A stretch of DNA of 16,756 nucleotides. Source: an uncultured Alphaproteobacteria bacterium. GTDB lineage: Bacteria > Pseudomonadota > Alphaproteobacteria > Rhizobiales > Aestuariivirgaceae. The translations under genes and the position numbers were made by a program. The stretch spans positions 1 to 16,756 of the forward strand of contig CALMLK010000216.1 of the NCBI GenBank assembly GCA_937868035.1, given 5' to 3'. The notes under the pieces were generated by a model. It worked only from the letters and a program-made list of their open reading frames with translations, did not search any database and had not been told where the DNA came from. The stretch's first letter is position 1, and each line of letters begins with the position of its first letter. Of this stretch, positions 7,742-16,756 are shown piece after piece.

Positions 7742-7759
7742 GGTGGCCACAGAAGCCAA
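7731..7759 (-). promoter_or_regulatory. Candidate promoter for the RidA / SelA-like operon
   Basis: On the minus strand, TTGGCT (7754-7759) is followed after 17 nt by TATAAA (7731-7736). This is a plausible sigma70-type pair about 40 nt upstream of the RidA-family start. Its -10 lies inside the palindrome at 7727-7741. Confidence 0.45.
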
Positions 7760-7786
7760 CCAAACGATGCGAGGAAAGGCAAGGCA

Positions 7787-8953
7787 ATGGCGCTCAAGGG
7801 CACCAACCAGGAATTTGGCCGGCCCTTTAACCGGCGGATCGTGCTGGAAGCCATTCGCCGGCTCGGCCCCATCGCCAAGGGCGAGATTGCGGGCCGCGTC
7901 GGCCTTACGGTCCAGACCGTCTCCAACATCACCCGCGAACTGGAAGACCAGGGCTTCATCACCAGTCAGAAGCAGGGCGCTACCGGCCGGGGCTATCCCG
8001 CCCGCAGGCTCAGCATCAATCCCGAAGGTGCCCATGCGATCGGCGTCAATATCTCACCGCAACGCCTGCAGGCGGCATTGACCGATCTGACCGGCAACAT
8101 CATCGCCACGCGCGAGTTGGCCTTGCGCAAGCCCGAACCCGGCGACACCCTCGATCATGTGATCAGCATGGCCCGCGCCTTGCGCCAGCCGATTGGCGAT
8201 AAGCGTGTCCTCGGCATTGGCCTGTCCATGCCCGGCCCTTTTGATGTGGAATCCATGAGTTTCGTTGGCCCCACCACGCTGGAAGGCTGGAAGGATGTGC
8301 CCGTGCGGGACCACCTCGCCAGCCGCACCGGTCTTCCTGTGTTTGTCGAAACGGACCACGCCGCCGCCGCCTTGGGGGAACAGCTTTATGGCGCGGGCCG
8401 CACGCTCAAGGACTTCTACTATCTCTACGTTGGCGTCGGATTGGGCGGTTGCATGATTATCGATGGCCAAGCCTTGCGCGGCAACCATCGCAACGCGGGG
8501 GAGGTAGGCCACCTTCCGCTCGTACCGGACGGCCTTCCCTGTCCGTGCGGGAACGTCGGCTGCCTCGAACGCTATCTTTCGCTGGAGGCCTATGAACGCC
8601 GCCGCGCCGAAGTGGGGCACGCCCAGTGGATCACGGAGACGGCCCCGCTGTTCCGAAAGGCAATCGTTGCCATTGAAAACCTGTTTGATCCTGAAGCGAT
8701 CGTCGTCGGTGGACTGGCGCCCCGCGCGCTTCTTGCGGAGCTGATTGCTGCGGCAGAGCCACTGGGCAATTCAATTGCCGTCCATCCCGGCCGGACGGCG
8801 CCCCGCATTATCCTTGCTGAGGGTGGCGCCAACAGCGTGCTGCGCGGTGCTGCGGCACTTGCCGTTTCGGGCGTGCTCTCGCCCCGTCACGGCGTGATGT
8901 TTGCGGAGGCGGGAAACGAAACCGATTCCATGTTCCATGGAGAGGCAGCATGA
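7787..8953 (+). CDS. ROK-family transcriptional regulator
   Basis: The 388-aa protein has an N-terminal winged helix (about residues 17-60, recognition helix around VQTVSNITREL) and a C-terminal ROK sugar-binding domain. The ROK zinc site is intact: H242 in GEVGHLPL, then C252, C254 and C259 in CPCGNVGCLE. The sugar-contacting Glu of ExGH is present. The kinase phosphate-binding DxGGT is replaced by GVNISPQ (86-92), so it is a sensor and not a sugar kinase. Translation starts with GAGGAAAGG upstream. Its stop overlaps the ABC ATPase ATG by 4 nt, so it is the first gene of the uptake operon and probably regulates itself and the divergent RidA operon. The expected inducer is a sugar or sugar derivative. 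Confidence 0.88.
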   Translation: MALKGTNQEFGRPFNRRIVLEAIRRLGPIAKGEIAGRVGLTVQTVSNITRELEDQGFITSQKQGATGRGYPARRLSINPEGAHAIGVNISPQRLQAALTDLTGNIIATRELALRKPEPGDTLDHVISMARALRQPIGDKRVLGIGLSMPGPFDVESMSFVGPTTLEGWKDVPVRDHLASRTGLPVFVETDHAAAALGEQLYGAGRTLKDFYYLYVGVGLGGCMIIDGQALRGNHRNAGEVGHLPLVPDGLPCPCGNVGCLERYLSLEAYERRRAEVGHAQWITETAPLFRKAIVAIENLFDPEAIVVGGLAPRALLAELIAAAEPLGNSIAVHPGRTAPRIILAEGGANSVLRGAAALAVSGVLSPRHGVMFAEAGNETDSMFHGEAA

Positions 8954-9735
8954 CCGCCGATACCCCGCTCCTGCAACTGCGGGACATCCGCATGCGCTTC
9001 GGGGCAATCGAGGCCTTGCGCGGCGTGAGCTTCGACATCCGCCGCGGCGAAGTCGTGGCCCTCCTCGGCGATAACGGAGCAGGCAAGTCCACCTTGGTGA
9101 AGATCATTTCCGGAGGCCTGCAGGCGACCTCCGGCACAATGGTCTTCGATGGCAGCGAACGCCATTTCGCCAATCCATCGGAAGCCAAGGCGGCTGGAAT
9201 CGAGACCGTGTACCAGGATCTCTCGCTCTGCACGAACGTGGATGTCGTGGCGAATTTCTTCATGGGACGCGAAATCGTCAAACGCTACTTCGGCATTCCG
9301 ATTTTGCAGGAGGCGGCCATGTATGAAGCAACGGAGCGCGCCATCTCAAATGCGGGCACGCGCATTCCCTCGCTGCGTGTCAACGTCGAGCATCTGTCAG
9401 GTGGCCAGCGTCAGGCCATCGAATTGAACCGCTTCGTGCACTGGGGCGGCAAGCTCGTGTTGCTGGACGAACCTTTTGCAGCCCTGGGCGTCGAACAGAC
9501 ACGGCGCGGACTCGAGATGATCAAGAACATCGCCGCACAGGGCATTGCTGTCGTGGTCATCACGCACATCATGGCGCAGGCATTCCAGGTGGCAGACCGG
9601 ATTGTGGTGGTGCGCCAGGGCGCCGTAGTGGGCGATGTGCAGAGCGCCGACACAAGCCCTGATGCCATCGTTCAACTGATTACGGGTGAGGCCCTGCCGG
9701 GCCAGGCCCGCAATGCAAGGGTTTCAAACCCGTAA
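8950..9735 (+). CDS. Sugar-type (CUT2) ABC transporter ATP-binding protein, single domain
   Basis: The 261-aa ATPase has one complete nucleotide-binding domain: Walker [10 protein letters not shown] (40-48), Q-loop Q89, LSGGQ (149-153), Walker B LVLLDEP (169-175), the AALG D-loop typical of sugar importers, and H-loop H206. RbsA/XylG-type proteins of this class carry two such domains in about 500 residues. The half-length form resembles FrcA of the rhizobial fructose importer and would act as a homodimer on the permease. It overlaps the ROK gene by 4 nt and is followed by the binding-protein gene 14 nt later. Confidence 0.9.
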   Translation: MTADTPLLQLRDIRMRFGAIEALRGVSFDIRRGEVVALLGDNGAGKSTLVKIISGGLQATSGTMVFDGSERHFANPSEAKAAGIETVYQDLSLCTNVDVVANFFMGREIVKRYFGIPILQEAAMYEATERAISNAGTRIPSLRVNVEHLSGGQRQAIELNRFVHWGGKLVLLDEPFAALGVEQTRRGLEMIKNIAAQGIAVVVITHIMAQAFQVADRIVVVRQGAVVGDVQSADTSPDAIVQLITGEALPGQARNARVSNP

Positions 9736-9749
9736 CAAGGAGGAAGGTC

Positions 9750-10796
9750 ATGAAGAGACGTACATTCACGTTTGCAGGAGCGGCGCTGGTGGCAGCCGCC
9801 GCCGCAGGTCCACTGCCGGCCTGGGCCGAAAGCAAGGGACAGATCTATTACATGGTCCCCACGCTGCTCGACGAATTCCAGACCGAGTCCGTATCCGCCA
9901 TCGAGAAATTCCTGAAGGACGTGGGCTACGAGCCCATCACCCTGAATGCCGACAACAAGACTGACGTGCAGCAGAGCCAGATGGACAGCACCATCCTGCA
10001 GAAGCCGAAGGCCATCATCCTGGCGGCCGTTGACTTCAATGCCTTGAAGCCGTCCATCGAGAAGGCACGTGCAGCGGGCATCCCGGTCATGATCTTCGAC
10101 CGCCAGATCACCTCGACGCCCACCGACTTCACGTCGGTCGCGGGCACGGTGGAGATCGGTTACGTGGCAGCCGGTGAAATCCAGCGCCTTCTCAAGGAAA
10201 AGAAGGGCGACGTGAAAGGCAAGATCCTGCAGGTGCTGGGAGATCCGTCCGATCCCTACACCCTCGACATCCAGAAGGGCTTCGAGGAGAAGATGAAGGA
10301 CTTCAAGGATGTCCAGATCATCTCGCTGCCCGCCATGCAATGGGCGGCAGATAACGCGGGCACGATCGTGAATGACCAGCTCGTGGCCAATCCGGACATT
10401 GACCTGATCTTCGTCCACGCGGCGCACCTTGCCGTGGCTGCCGTTGCTTCCATGGAAGCCAAGGGCAAGAAGCCCGGCGACGTGATGCTTGTGTCGTCAA
10501 ACGGCGCGCCGGTCGGCCTTGACCTTATCCGCAAGGGCTGGGAACAGGTCGAGGTGGAACAGCCGCTCTATGCGCAGGCCGCCGCGATTGCCATGTTTGC
10601 CGACAAGGTGGTGAACAAGCAGGAACTCAAGCCGGGGACCTACAATGTTCTTGGTCTCGAATCCACGCTGACCATGGAAAGCTGGGGACCGAATTTGAAG
10701 ATTCCCGGTGCAGCCATCACCAAGGACAATGTCGATGAGCCGCGCTTCTGGGGCAACCTGAAGGCACCCGCCGACAAGATCACCCCGGTCGAATAA
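9750..10796 (+). CDS. Periplasmic sugar-binding protein of the CUT2 ABC importer
   Basis: The 348-aa precursor begins with a signal peptide: KRR, a hydrophobic Ala-rich core, then PAWA|ES, suggesting cleavage after residue 26. The RRTF near the N terminus could also allow Tat export. The mature part has the ribose/galactose-binding-protein fold (Peripla_BP_4): the first strand [18 protein letters not shown], the ligand-loop segment [12 protein letters not shown], and IPVMIFDRQ. The ATG is preceded by AAGGAGG. It delivers the substrate to the permease encoded next. Substrate identity cannot be read out, but this class normally binds pentoses, hexoses, polyols or related compounds. Confidence 0.9.
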   Translation: MKRRTFTFAGAALVAAAAAGPLPAWAESKGQIYYMVPTLLDEFQTESVSAIEKFLKDVGYEPITLNADNKTDVQQSQMDSTILQKPKAIILAAVDFNALKPSIEKARAAGIPVMIFDRQITSTPTDFTSVAGTVEIGYVAAGEIQRLLKEKKGDVKGKILQVLGDPSDPYTLDIQKGFEEKMKDFKDVQIISLPAMQWAADNAGTIVNDQLVANPDIDLIFVHAAHLAVAAVASMEAKGKKPGDVMLVSSNGAPVGLDLIRKGWEQVEVEQPLYAQAAAIAMFADKVVNKQELKPGTYNVLGLESTLTMESWGPNLKIPGAAITKDNVDEPRFWGNLKAPADKITPVE

Positions 10797-10812
10797 CAGC
10801 AAGCTGAAGGAT

Positions 10813-10837
10813 GGGCCGGCGCCCCTCGCGCCGGCCC
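10813..10837 (+). promoter_or_regulatory. GC-rich intercistronic hairpin between binding-protein and permease genes
   Basis: GGGCCGGCGC (10813-10822) pairs perfectly with GCGCCGGCCC (10828-10837) around a 5-nt loop. No T-tract follows, so it is unlikely to be a full intrinsic terminator. Its 3' arm ends 8 nt before the permease ATG, where a ribosome-binding site would be expected. A role in mRNA stabilisation or in lowering permease expression relative to the binding protein is the likely reading. Confidence 0.6.
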
Positions 10838-10845
10838 TCAATCCC

Positions 10846-11844
10846 ATGATTTCATCGTCCCGACGCAAAGCCGTGGAATTTGTCCTTGATCATCTGGTGT
10901 GGCTGCTGCTCGCCGTGGTGCTCATCGTGTTTTCGCTCACGGTGCCCAATTTTGCCCAAGCCGGCATCTACGCAAACATCATCGAGCAATCGACCTTCGT
11001 GGGCGTCATGGCTGTGGGCCTCGCCATTGTGATCATCGCCGGCAACATGGACCTGTCGGTGGAATCCGTTGCCGCCCTCACCGCCATGGCCACCGGCATC
11101 CTCTTCTGTTCGCACGGCATCGGGCTTGGGTACGCCTTCACGCCGGAATGGCTGGTGGTTCCCGTTTCCCTTGTGCTGTCGCTGGCGATCGGCGCCATTG
11201 CAGGTCTCATCAACGGCTTCTTCACAATTCGCCTGAAGATGAACGCCTTTATCGTGACCCTCGCCTCCTACATCTGGATTCGCGGCCTCGTTGTGGCGGT
11301 GTCGGGCGGGCGTTCCGCCCAGGATCTCGCACCACCCTTGCGCTGGCTTGGCATCCAGACGTTGCTACAAGTTCCGCTGATCGCCTGGATCGCCATCGTC
11401 GTCTTCGTGCTCTTCACCTTCCTCCTGGCCAAGACACCTTTCGGCCGACATGTGATGATGATTGGCGGAAACCAGGTCGCAACCTATCGTGCCGGCATCA
11501 AGGTAGACCGGCTGCTGATGTGGACCTTCGTGCTGGCTGGAGCAATTGCCGGACTGGCAGGGTGGCTTCTCGCCATCCGCACATCCGGGGCGACGGCGAA
11601 CCTCGGCACCGGCATGCTCTTCAATGCCTTTGCCGCCGTCGTGATCGGCGGTGTCAGCCTCAAAGGTGGCGTCGGCAAGCTGCCCGGTGTCTATGCGGGC
11701 GTGCTGCTGCTCTCCTCGATCCACACCGCCATCAACCTCATGGGCCTTCCTGCCCACTACACCCAGGTCATCCTCGGACTCCTCGTGTTGGCCGCGGTGC
11801 TCCTTGATACCGTCAAACACGCGATACGGCAGAAATTCATATGA
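10846..11844 (+). CDS. CUT2-family ABC transporter permease
   Basis: The 332-aa inner-membrane protein has about eight to ten hydrophobic segments and the family motifs of RbsC-like permeases: AGNMDLSVES (usually GGIDLSVGS), the FIVTLA segment after NGFF, IGGNQVATYRAGIK, and IGGVSLKGGVGKLPG near the C terminus. It forms the translocation channel for the binding protein and ATPase encoded just upstream. No clear Shine-Dalgarno precedes the ATG because the spacer is occupied by a hairpin. The stop codon overlaps the next SDR gene by 4 nt. The Gly-to-Asn and Gly-to-Glu changes in the LSVGS-like motif are mild departures from the usual pattern. Confidence 0.9.
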   Translation: MISSSRRKAVEFVLDHLVWLLLAVVLIVFSLTVPNFAQAGIYANIIEQSTFVGVMAVGLAIVIIAGNMDLSVESVAALTAMATGILFCSHGIGLGYAFTPEWLVVPVSLVLSLAIGAIAGLINGFFTIRLKMNAFIVTLASYIWIRGLVVAVSGGRSAQDLAPPLRWLGIQTLLQVPLIAWIAIVVFVLFTFLLAKTPFGRHVMMIGGNQVATYRAGIKVDRLLMWTFVLAGAIAGLAGWLLAIRTSGATANLGTGMLFNAFAAVVIGGVSLKGGVGKLPGVYAGVLLLSSIHTAINLMGLPAHYTQVILGLLVLAAVLLDTVKHAIRQKFI

Positions 11845-12611
11845 ACGGACGACTGGCAGGCAAGGTGGCGCTGGTGATCGGCGGCGCGCGGGGCATTGGT
11901 GCGGGAATCGCCGCCCGATTTGCGGAAGAGGGTGCACGGGTTTTGATCGCCGACATGCTCTCCGCTGAAGGCGCGGCAACCTCACGGGAATTGCACGGCG
12001 AGTTCATTTCCGTCGATGTCTCCCGTTCCGAAGACTGTGAAGCCGCTATTGCCCATGCCGAGAAGCTCCATGGCGGGCTTGATATCCTGGTGCAGAATGC
12101 CGGCATCTATCCATGGACGCTGATCGAGAATACCTCCCCCGAAGAATGGGACAACGTCCTTGCCGTGAACCTGAAGGGCACGTTCCTTGCCGCACGTGCG
12201 GCTCTGCCTGCGCTGCGGCGGCGCGGCGGCGGGCGCATGATCTTCACCTCATCGATCACAGGCCCGCGCGTCACCAGCCCGGGCCACGGCCACTACTCGG
12301 CCTCGAAAGCGGGCATCAATGGTTTCATCAAGGCCGCGGCGCTTGAATTTTCCCACGACCGCATCACCGTCAACGGCATCGAGCCGGGCAATATCCTGAC
12401 GGACGGGATGAAGCAGCACCGCTCGGCCTCGTTCATCCGCATGATGGAGGAAGCAGTGCCGCTGGGCCGCCTCGGTACGCCCCGCGATGTGGCCAATGCC
12501 GCGCTGTTCCTTGCTTCCGATGATGCCGACTACATCACGGGCACGACCATCATCGTGGATGGCGGCCAGACCCTGCCGGAGGGCAAGGACTTCCGGCTTT
12601 CTCCGGAGTGA
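11841..12611 (+). CDS. Short-chain dehydrogenase/reductase of the sugar-uptake operon
   Basis: The 256-aa classical SDR has GGARGIG (14-20) as cofactor motif, QNAG (85-88) in place of NNAG, and S138, Y152, K156 (HYSASK) as catalytic residues. It ends with the usual IIVDGGQTLPEG segment. It probably oxidises a hydroxyl of the imported compound with NAD(P). The ATG overlaps the permease stop by 4 nt, which ties it tightly to the transporter. The N-to-Q change at the first Asn of NNAG is found in other family members and should not abolish activity. It is distinct from the SDR at 5242-6036. Confidence 0.87.
   Translation: MNGRLAGKVALVIGGARGIGAGIAARFAEEGARVLIADMLSAEGAATSRELHGEFISVDVSRSEDCEAAIAHAEKLHGGLDILVQNAGIYPWTLIENTSPEEWDNVLAVNLKGTFLAARAALPALRRRGGGRMIFTSSITGPRVTSPGHGHYSASKAGINGFIKAAALEFSHDRITVNGIEPGNILTDGMKQHRSASFIRMMEEAVPLGRLGTPRDVANAALFLASDDADYITGTTIIVDGGQTLPEGKDFRLSPE
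12605..12608 (+). promoter_or_regulatory. GGAG deciding the start of the PLP enzyme gene
   Basis: GGAG lies 11 nt before the ATG at 12620. It overlaps the alternative in-frame GTG at 12608, which has no Shine-Dalgarno of its own although it would give a GTGA overlap with the SDR stop. Confidence 0.45.
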
Positions 12612-12619
12612 ATGCACCC

Positions 12620-13720
12620 ATGGGACTGCTTGAACACCTGACCTTGCGGCCGCTCCCCAGCCGCCGCATCGCCGATCTCGAAACGCCCGTACCCATCATC
12701 GACATTGATGTTGTGGAGCGCAATGTGACGCGCTGGCAGGACCGCTGCAATCGCCTGGGTCTCGCCAACCGCCCGCACATCAAGACGCACAAGCTGCCCG
12801 GCGTCGCGCACTATCAATTGGCCATGGGCGCACAAGGCATCTGCGTTCAGAAGCTGGGTGAGGCCGAGGTGATGGCCGATGCCGGGATCACCGACATGCT
12901 GCTCACCTTCAATGTCGTTGGTGCGTCAAAGCTGTCACGGCTCGCAGGGCTCATGAAGCGCACGGCGATTTCCGTGGTGGCCGACAACAGCGCCATGCTG
13001 GACGGATTGTCCGGCGCCGCCACCCAGGCGGGGCGGCCGCTGCGCGTGCTGGTGGAATGCGACACCGGCGCGGGCCGCAATGGCGTCCAGTTTCCCGAGG
13101 CTGCCGCTGCCTTGGCGCGTATCGTCAACGGCACGCGCGGGCTCTCCTTCGCAGGCCTCATGACCTATGCCGCCGTGGGCCATCGTGAGGCAACGGATAC
13201 ATTCCTGGTGAAGGCCCGCGATCTCTGCCGAGACGCCGGCTTGCGCGTGGACATCATCACCTCAGGCGGAACACCCGACATGTGGAGCGATGCGGGACTG
13301 TCCCATCTTACGGAATACCGCGCCGGGACCTATGTCTATTTCGACCGTTCGCTCGTGGCACGTGGCACCTGCGCCTACGCGGACTGCGCCCTGCATGTTC
13401 TGACCACGGTGGTCAGTTGCCCGACGCCGGAGCGTGCCATCATCGACGCAGGCACCAAGGCGCTGACCAGCGATCTCTCAGGCCTTGATGGTTACGGCGT
13501 TGTGGCGGACCTGGGCGAGGCGCGCGTCTATGCCGCAAACGAGGAACACGGCTATCTCGACACATCGCACCTCGCCGTGAAGCCCAAGGTGGGTGACCTC
13601 GTCAGCATCACGCCCAATCACGTCTGCCCGGTGAGCAATCTCTTTGATGAAGTGGTGTTTGTCAGGCGCGGCGAAGTGCTCGGCGCCGCCCGTGTGGCAG
13701 CGCGCGGCAAGGTGGCCTGA
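12620..13720 (+). CDS. D-threonine aldolase / D-serine dehydratase-like PLP enzyme (fold type III)
   Basis: The 366-aa enzyme (370 aa if a GTG at 12608 is used) has an alanine-racemase-like PLP barrel followed by a metal-binding C-terminal domain. Numbered from the GTG, the Schiff-base lysine is K59 in RPHIKTHK, the phosphate region includes ECDTGAGRNG (150-159), and TSGGTPDMW and RAGTYVYFD follow. H338 and C340 in TPNHVCPVSN match the Zn ligands of DSD1-type D-serine dehydratases. Relatives cleave or dehydrate D-beta-hydroxy amino acids (D-threonine, D-serine, 3-hydroxy-D-aspartate). As last gene of the ROK-controlled run it probably acts on a product of the SDR or on a related hydroxy-amino compound. 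The exact reaction is not decided by the sequence. Confidence 0.85.
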   Translation: MGLLEHLTLRPLPSRRIADLETPVPIIDIDVVERNVTRWQDRCNRLGLANRPHIKTHKLPGVAHYQLAMGAQGICVQKLGEAEVMADAGITDMLLTFNVVGASKLSRLAGLMKRTAISVVADNSAMLDGLSGAATQAGRPLRVLVECDTGAGRNGVQFPEAAAALARIVNGTRGLSFAGLMTYAAVGHREATDTFLVKARDLCRDAGLRVDIITSGGTPDMWSDAGLSHLTEYRAGTYVYFDRSLVARGTCAYADCALHVLTTVVSCPTPERAIIDAGTKALTSDLSGLDGYGVVADLGEARVYAANEEHGYLDTSHLAVKPKVGDLVSITPNHVCPVSNLFDEVVFVRRGEVLGAARVAARGKVA

Positions 13721-13740
13721 AAAACCGGGAAAGGAACCGG
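13720..13740 (-). terminator. Weak candidate terminator after tRNA-Ala
   Basis: On the minus strand, downstream of the tRNA, CCGG (13737-13740) and CCGG (13725-13728) can form a 4-bp GC stem followed by TTTTT (13724-13720). The stem is short, so this is only a possible intrinsic terminator. Confidence 0.3.
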
Positions 13741-13741
13741 A

Positions 13742-13817
<76 letters not shown>

Positions 13818-13965
13818 TTATCCGGTGGGTGGCGTTTTTATGCGGGGCATGGGACCCCGCCGCCGTGATCAGGCCACCCGGAGGTGACCGACGCGGGCCT
13901 TGCCATAGTTGGCCTTCGCCCGCTGATCAAGCAAAACTTTCATGCCGGCGAAAGCCGAGGAACCG

Positions 13966-14388
13966 TTACGATTCCTCCTCGTCTTCCTTGCCGCCGCCCT
14001 CGATGAGGCCGTCCATGTTGCCGCCTTCTTCTTCCTCTTCCACGAGGAAAGTATCGTCTTCCTCAGCATCGTCCTCGCCGGCTTCTTCACCCAGATCGAC
14101 ATCCTCGATCCCTGCGGTTTCGTCGTCGTCCTTGTTGTCCTCCTCGACTTCCTCGAGGCTGACCAGTTCGACATCCGCGTTCTCGGTGTCGTCGGCCTCC
14201 ACCTTTTCGCGCGGCTTGGCGATGGGGGCTGCGGCGGCACCCGGGAAATCGCCCTTGGAGGGCAGGATGGCCTGGGCAATGAAGGACGTGCCGCACTTGG
14301 GGCAGGTGATGGGCTCCTTCAGGAGATCATAGAATCGCGCAGCGCAGGAGGGGCATGTGCGTTTGGTGCCAAGTTCGGCGTTGACCAC
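13966..14388 (-). CDS. FYDLN-type acidic zinc-ribbon protein (TIGR02300-like)
   Basis: The 140-aa protein of unknown function has an N-terminal zinc-ribbon-like segment with two CxxC pairs (CPSC and CPKC) flanking FYDLLKEP, then a long Asp/Glu-rich low-complexity tail (about residues 65-140). The family is named for KFYDLN; here the motif reads RFYDLL, with Leu for Asn. The start is a GTG with AGAGGA a few nt upstream, and ELGTKR follows as in relatives. It is divergent from aroA, a usual alphaproteobacterial arrangement. No function is established for the family; nucleic-acid or protein binding by the ribbon is only a guess. Confidence 0.85.
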   Translation of the reverse strand: MVNAELGTKRTCPSCAARFYDLLKEPITCPKCGTSFIAQAILPSKGDFPGAAAAPIAKPREKVEADDTENADVELVSLEEVEEDNKDDDETAGIEDVDLGEEAGEDDAEEDDTFLVEEEEEGGNMDGLIEGGGKEDEEES

Positions 14389-14432
14389 GTAAGTGTCCTC
14401 TTCAGATCGGAATATGAGGGAAATCGGCGCGC

Positions 14433-14461
14433 CTCATGCCATGGGCGGCGGCAATTGTCAA
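14433..14461 (-). promoter_or_regulatory. Possible promoter for the FYDLN-type gene
   Basis: On the minus strand, TTGACA (14456-14461) is a perfect -35 hexamer, about 70 nt upstream of the GTG. At 17 nt spacing the -10 would be CATGAG (14433-14438), a poor match, so support is limited to the -35. No clear promoter for aroA is seen in the rest of this GC-rich 203-nt divergent gap. Confidence 0.3.
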
Positions 14462-14516
14462 AAGCCGGATGGGCCGGGCGGCGGGCCACGCCGCAGGCCC
14501 GCAGGCGGAGGCGTGA

Positions 14517-16549
<2,033 letters not shown>

Positions 16550-16756
16550 GGCCACGAAAGCAGCCTCGAAGCATGTCCCTGTGGCCGGCACCCGAAGCGG
16601 GAATCCGGCCCGCGCGCGACATCGCGCCGGTGGCGCGACCAAGGCGCGCCTCCGGATGGACGGAGTTGGACGTGGGTGTGATGTTCACGGCGGCATGGGT
16701 GTGAGGGGAGAAAATGGAGGGACTGTTCCCGTACGGGCCTGTCGCCTGCATGCAGT
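16550..16756 (+). other. Region after cmk, no gene recognised; probable approach to rpsA
   Basis: No coding region of the expected rpsA type is reached. A GAGGGGAG lies just before an ATG at 16714 that opens a short frame (MEGLFPYGPV...) running off the window. Two short palindromes, CCCGTACGGG (16728-16737) and CTGCATGCAG (16746-16755), are near the edge. These may be part of a ribosomal-protein leader, but this is a guess from gene order. A possible weak stem GAGGC/GCCTC (16548-16552 with 16563-16567) follows the cmk stop. Confidence 0.35.

Noticed and set aside
7692..7787. 32-residue N-terminal extension of the RidA-family protein
   Set aside because: It would read through the promoter/operator region and lacks family similarity, while a strong Shine-Dalgarno supports the start at 7691.
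13842..13860. GCGGGG/CCCCGC hairpin upstream of the tRNA
   Set aside because: No T-tract follows on either strand and no function is evident; it lies where the tRNA promoter should be, but no convincing -35/-10 pair was found.
13829..14332. Ser-rich open frame opposite the FYDLN-type gene
   Set aside because: The poly-Ser stretches are the antisense reading of the Asp/Glu-rich tail codons, not a real protein.
16550..16756. rpsA start within the window
   Set aside because: No S1-like N-terminal sequence is encoded before the window ends.

Overview
The window looks like a piece of an alphaproteobacterial chromosome, probably Hyphomicrobiales (rhizobia-like). The evidence is high GC throughout, a FYDLN-type acidic zinc-ribbon protein next to a class II (CP4-like) aroA and a cmk that overlaps it, tight 4-nt ATGA/GTGA gene overlaps, and many catabolic and ABC-uptake genes. 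No phage, transposase, CRISPR or toxin genes are visible. The left edge (1-54) is a perfect inverted repeat inside an ABC-ATPase coding region and is probably an assembly or library fold-back.

Left block (1-6036): the 3' part of a polyamine-type ABC ATPase is followed on the same strand by an agmatinase-family ureohydrolase. Next, on the minus strand, comes a gntR (FCD subfamily) regulator translationally coupled to a GMC-family FAD oxidoreductase. Divergent from gntR are an iron-containing alcohol dehydrogenase and a short-chain dehydrogenase. A good sigma70-type promoter lies in the gntR/ADH gap. This block probably takes up a guanidino or polyamine compound and oxidises one or more alcohols or polyols. 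The substrates are not readable from sequence.

Middle block (6043-13720): from a 95-bp divergent control region, a minus-strand pair (RidA family plus a SelA-like PLP enzyme) faces a plus-strand run. That run is a ROK repressor, a single-domain sugar-type ABC ATPase, a periplasmic binding protein, a permease, a short-chain dehydrogenase and a D-threonine aldolase/D-serine dehydratase-like PLP enzyme. Four-nt overlaps join ROK/ATPase and permease/SDR; the SDR abuts the PLP enzyme. A palindrome over both -10 elements is a candidate ROK operator. Together these genes look like one regulon that imports a sugar-like compound, oxidises it, and handles hydroxy-amino or amino-sugar intermediates by PLP chemistry, with RidA clearing enamine/imine by-products. 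This is the most unusual combination in the window.

Right block (13742-16756): ordinary core genes. A tRNA-Ala(GGC) and the FYDLN-type protein are on the minus strand, and aroA and cmk on the plus strand. The last 207 nt after cmk hold no recognised gene; by synteny they probably lead towards rpsA, which is not reached. The switch from catabolic to core genes falls exactly at the 3' end of the tRNA.
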